Assembly: GCF_900156205.1 (NCBI RefSeq) | Contig: NZ_FTNA01000006.1 | Span: 124,001-188,000, forward strand | Origin: Leptospira interrogans | GTDB lineage: Bacteria > Spirochaetota > Leptospiria > Leptospirales > Leptospiraceae | DNA length: 64,000 nt | Reading direction: 5' to 3' | In this document: piece by piece, positions 58,550 through 64,000 of the stretch | Layout: each line of letters begins with the position of its first letter | Numbering within the stretch: the first letter of the stretch is position 1 | Translations under genes and position numbers: made by a program | Notes under the pieces: generated by a model | The model's database searches: none | What the model was told of the DNA's origin: nothing | The model's input: only the letters and a program-made list of their open reading frames with translations

Positions 58550-59479
<930 letters not shown>

Positions 59480-59866
59480 TTTTTATTCAAACTGTTATCG
59501 GTGTATTTCCATTACTCAGGAGGTCCGATCTTGATAGAATTTCTAAATCTTACTTTTATAATAGGATTCAAAAAAAAGAGAAAAAGCTTTAGGAGATGGG
59601 GTCAATCTATTTTCTCATGAAAGAACTTTTCCGAATTTGCAAAGAGCGGAACGACCTGCTTTTGATTCCTTTCGACCGAGTCTAATGTAGAATTGTTCCA
59701 AGTGATCAATGCCAAATGAATTTTGAAGCGAATCGACCGGTCCATTTTTATTACTTGATTCGAGATAACCCGAATCAAAATCAGCGAACTTGAACGGCGG
59801 AAAGATTGTCGGCTCTTCATTTTCCGGACAAAAAATACCATTCCTGATGAGTCATATTCAATAAAC
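59480..59866. other. 387-bp gap with a protein-like frame of unclear status
   Basis: The minus strand at about 59619-59840 can be read as GIFCPENEEPTIFPPFKFAD followed by FDSGYLESSNKNGPVDSLQN, open to a TGA, in a frame other than the one that begins with ATG. It may be the end of a decayed gene. Otherwise it holds the promoter of the ABC operon. Confidence 0.35.
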
Positions 59867-60649
59867 CTAATAACCTCGATTTCGAATCACAGAAGTTGTG
59901 TCGTCCGTTGGAATCAATTCTTTCGAACGATCTTTGTAAAGATAGGTTCCCATTTTGTCTCTTAACAAGAACGGACCCATAAAAGGATTTATAGCTTTAG
60001 AATGTTCTTCGAAATCCAAAATTTCAAAGGTCTTTGTATCCACATCGATTCTAAAATCATAGTGATAGATTATAGTATCATCATACAAAAAACCGCATAC
60101 ATTGATCGTATAGTTTTCGGATAAACCAGGGAGTTCGACATCTTCACAAAAAAAATGATTCTTATCTTTTGCATAAGAGAATCCTATTTTTTTAAAGGTC
60201 TCAGGGTCCGCGTTATCAATCTTTTTCAACTTTCCAAATTTTTCGACATAAACCGCCTTTTTATCTTTGAAAAATATCTCACTGGGACTCTTACTCAACG
60301 ACCGAAAACTTGCTCCGTCTATTCCTTTTAAAATGATTCCATCTTGAATCACATAACGTACATCTGCCAATAATCTCCAATTTATTTTTCGCAGAGAAAA
60401 CGGATCAACATCTTCAAGAATGCGATCTTCATAACCTTTCATAAAATCGATTGTAAAATCGGAATGACTTTGCAGGGCGTTGAGATCTAAATTACTCTTA
60501 TCCACGTTTTCGGGCGGGCAGCCTCTCCAAATGATTTTCGATCCGTCGTAAATACAATTGACTCGATTAAAAAATAGAAACGGTTTTGAAGGAGTCGCTT
60601 TAGAAAGGTGCTCTTGAAAATCCTTCTCCATCATTCGATTTGTTTTCAT
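59867..60649 (-). CDS. DKNYY-family protein
   Basis: 260 residues made of DKNYY-type repeats ([40 protein letters not shown]), a bacterial repeat family of unknown function often in accessory regions. No signal peptide is apparent. Single gene, convergent to nothing; 146 bp separate it from the divergent acyltransferase gene. Confidence 0.8.
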   Translation of the reverse strand: MKTNRMMEKDFQEHLSKATPSKPFLFFNRVNCIYDGSKIIWRGCPPENVDKSNLDLNALQSHSDFTIDFMKGYEDRILEDVDPFSLRKINWRLLADVRYVIQDGIILKGIDGASFRSLSKSPSEIFFKDKKAVYVEKFGKLKKIDNADPETFKKIGFSYAKDKNHFFCEDVELPGLSENYTINVCGFLYDDTIIYHYDFRIDVDTKTFEILDFEEHSKAINPFMGPFLLRDKMGTYLYKDRSKELIPTDDTTSVIRNRGY

Positions 60650-60795
60650 CCATTAAATCCTAGCTTAAAAAGACAAGAATCCAACAATACACAATTTCCT
60701 GCGTGAACGCAACTCGAATCCCTGGAGAAAAAAGAATTGCGAATCCATCTATAAAACGAGATCCATCCTTAAACACCTAAGGAAAGCAAAAGTTC

Positions 60796-61953
60796 ATGGC
60801 AATCGCAAACTTTTTGAATCAAGTCAAAGCAAGCGGAGGAAAACTCTTTTTGCAATTTGGAGGACAAGGTTCTCCCTTTTTAAAAGAAATCTCTAAACTT
60901 TATGAGTCAGAACCTTCTCTTAAAGAATTCTTTGATACCTCTTTTAAAGCTATCGCAGAAGAAGTTCCTAAACTCGATAAAAAAATCATCTACGGCGGTT
61001 ACGATTTTGAAAGTTGGGTTAAAAACCCAGATTCGGCTCCAGATGAAAACTATCTCTGTAGCGCTCCCGTTTCTATCGTAGGAATTTTTCTGACTCAAAT
61101 AGGAAATTACATAGCCTTCACAAACAAAGGTTTTCCAGTTTCCGAATTAATTTCTAATTCAATCGGCGCCACTGGACATAGCCAAGGAGTGATCTCTTCT
61201 GCATTGATCGCGCTTGGTAAAGAAGGTTCAGATTTTTATTCTGCATTTTCCAAATTCTTAAAGTTCGTTTTATATATCGGTTATAGAGCGCAAGAACTCG
61301 TAGGCACTTACAATCCTTCCGAAGCACTTCTCAAAGCAAACGAAGAAGTTGGTGATAAACAACCTGCCCCTATGGTTGCAGTGATCGGTTATTCTCAAAA
61401 AGAATTAGAAGACAGAGTCAAACAAACAAACGACTCTTTGGGTTTGAGTGGAAGTAAAGCGATTTATGTAAGTCTTTATAATACTCCCGACTCCAATATC
61501 GTTTCCGGAAGCCCGGAATCTTTATTAGAATTTCGTAAAAAATTCAAATCAGAAATGGACGAAAAAAAAGTGAAGTTTGTTTATCTGAGAACTACTGCTC
61601 CTTTTCATTCTCCTCATATGGAAGATACAAATAAAACCATTCCGTCGGATATGGAAAGAATTGGTTTTAATTTTAAAGGTTCCGATTTGAAAATTCCGGT
61701 TTATTCTATCTTTGACGGAAGAAACATGCAATCCGACTCTGAACTTGGGATTCCACTTTTTAGAGAGATGTTGATAAAAACCCTTTATTGGGATAAGGCT
61801 GTTAAACCTTTTGTTACCGCAACAAACGTTACCGGTATCGATTTCGGGCCAAGTGTGGTAAGTCAGAAACTGACTCAAGCGAACATGGGAACTTCTGAAA
61901 ATAAAATCTATGCGGTTTCCAGTCCTAAGGACATCAAGGTTTTATTGGCCTGA
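60796..61953 (+). CDS. FabD-like acyltransferase domain protein
   Basis: 385 residues with the FabD/acyltransferase fold. S129 in the GHSQG nucleophile elbow and H271 in APFHSPHM are the catalytic pair. The N-terminal motif [14 protein letters not shown] is also typical. Spacing to a good ribosome site (AAGGAAAG) is normal. The family moves malonyl or other acyl groups to ACP; a long insert around 90-125 and the lack of neighbouring fab genes leave the substrate open. Confidence 0.85.
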   Translation: MAIANFLNQVKASGGKLFLQFGGQGSPFLKEISKLYESEPSLKEFFDTSFKAIAEEVPKLDKKIIYGGYDFESWVKNPDSAPDENYLCSAPVSIVGIFLTQIGNYIAFTNKGFPVSELISNSIGATGHSQGVISSALIALGKEGSDFYSAFSKFLKFVLYIGYRAQELVGTYNPSEALLKANEEVGDKQPAPMVAVIGYSQKELEDRVKQTNDSLGLSGSKAIYVSLYNTPDSNIVSGSPESLLEFRKKFKSEMDEKKVKFVYLRTTAPFHSPHMEDTNKTIPSDMERIGFNFKGSDLKIPVYSIFDGRNMQSDSELGIPLFREMLIKTLYWDKAVKPFVTATNVTGIDFGPSVVSQKLTQANMGTSENKIYAVSSPKDIKVLLA

Positions 61954-61970
61954 AAAACCGGGCGGCTTTA

Positions 61971-63515
<1,545 letters not shown>

Positions 63516-63557
63516 AAAACGAACTCAAATTAAAATCTGGAATCATTTTTATTTATT

Positions 63558-63659
63558 AGAGTTGTTGAAAAATTCCATAATGCCCGCTTAACAAAACTGC
63601 TTCAATCGACTGTTTTCATAAAACAGAAACAGATGGAAAATTTATTTTTCAACAACTCT
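63558..63659 (-). repeat. family A element, copy 11
   Basis: 102 bp flanked by ATT; ends AGAGTTGTTGAAAAATTCC and TTTATTTTTCAACAACTCT, interior in reverse orientation. Lies in the gap between the DUF2779 gene and the edge gene. Confidence 0.88.
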
Positions 63660-63843
63660 ATTTTCTGATCTTTGAAAATAAGTTATATTTTAAGAATATT
63701 CAGTAAAGTTAATTTATAATTCTATCAAAGAGAACCTTAGAAAAAATTTTTGTATGTGCAAAAGACAGACAAGTTTGCAAAAATCGACTCAACGTTTTTA
63801 CATCGAGCCGATTTAGATACTAGTCGTATAGTTTTATAGATTT

Positions 63844-64000
63844 TTAGAGACGGAAACTATTAATACTTATTGTATAGTCCTCCACTTCCCCATCGTAAAA
63901 CTTTTCGTCAGCACGCGGATATGCTTCCCAAGAATCCGCAGCCTTCATAGAAACTCTCATCTTCGTATCTCCAGTCAAAGCGGTCGTTGGAATTACGATC
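63844..64000 (-). CDS. GEVED-domain protein, C-terminal end (partial)
   Basis: The minus strand ends TKMRVSMKAADSWEAYPRAD, then EKFYDGEVEDYTISINSF and RL before the stop. GEVEDY is the mark of the GEVED domain found at the C-termini of secreted peptidases and surface proteins. The rest lies beyond the right edge. Confidence 0.75.
   Translation of the reverse strand, partial: IVIPTTALTGDTKMRVSMKAADSWEAYPRADEKFYDGEVEDYTISINSFRL

Overview
The window is AT-rich spirochaete DNA, almost certainly from a pathogenic Leptospira. The evidence is a lipoprotein with the Leptospira-typical DUF1554 domain, many signal-peptide and lipobox proteins, paired HisKA_2 kinases, Gld-like ABC genes, and long intergenic gaps full of decayed insertion sequences. 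Species cannot be decided from the sequence alone. No rRNA, tRNA or CRISPR array was seen.

Layout. 0-9.4 kb: two small membrane or exported proteins, an IS3 transposase remnant, a PhoB-like response regulator with a frameshifted PhoR-like kinase, argJ, and a GAF-like/SpoIIE phosphatase pair, ending in a 25-residue Lys/Ala peptide with a clean terminator. 9.4-18.1 kb (minus strand): a suppressor-of-fused domain protein, small genes, and a lipid set (thiolase-like/OB-fold fusion without catalytic residues, MaoC hydratase, acyl-CoA dehydrogenase). 19-24.8 kb: ligA with an M23 peptidase, an ECF sigma cluster that resembles CnrYXH, and a SanA-like protein. 26-34.9 kb: tandem HisKA_2 kinases, an ankyrin protein with a Cys-rich lipoprotein, a LuxR-type membrane regulator, an M48 protease and a macrodomain protein. 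35.6-51.2 kb is accessory DNA: a large DUF1554/HExxH lipoprotein, a broken FMN reductase, a 3-hydroxyacyl-CoA dehydrogenase with an SCP2-type thiolase, a decayed HicAB pair, WG- and MORN-repeat proteins, a second HExxH lipoprotein, and several orphans. 51.3-60.6 kb (minus strand): thioesterase, pheS, mpl, and a Gld-like ABC exporter operon with a DUF4340 protein. 60.8-64 kb: an FabD-like acyltransferase, a DUF2779 nuclease, and the end of a GEVED-domain protein.

The most notable signal is in the gaps. At least three families of short non-coding elements with terminal inverted repeats are dispersed through the window. Family A is about 100 bp (ten good copies, mostly flanked by a 3-bp direct repeat ATT, AAT or TTT). 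Family B is about 175 bp (two complete copies, with 3-bp repeats AAA and TTA). Family C is about 180-280 bp, with ends of the form TTAACGTGAGTT. One family B copy lies inside a family C copy; other family C copies supply the unoccupied site, which shows transposition-like insertion directly. Another family B copy ends three bases before the ATG of a small gene. These look like MITEs mobilised by a transposase outside the window.
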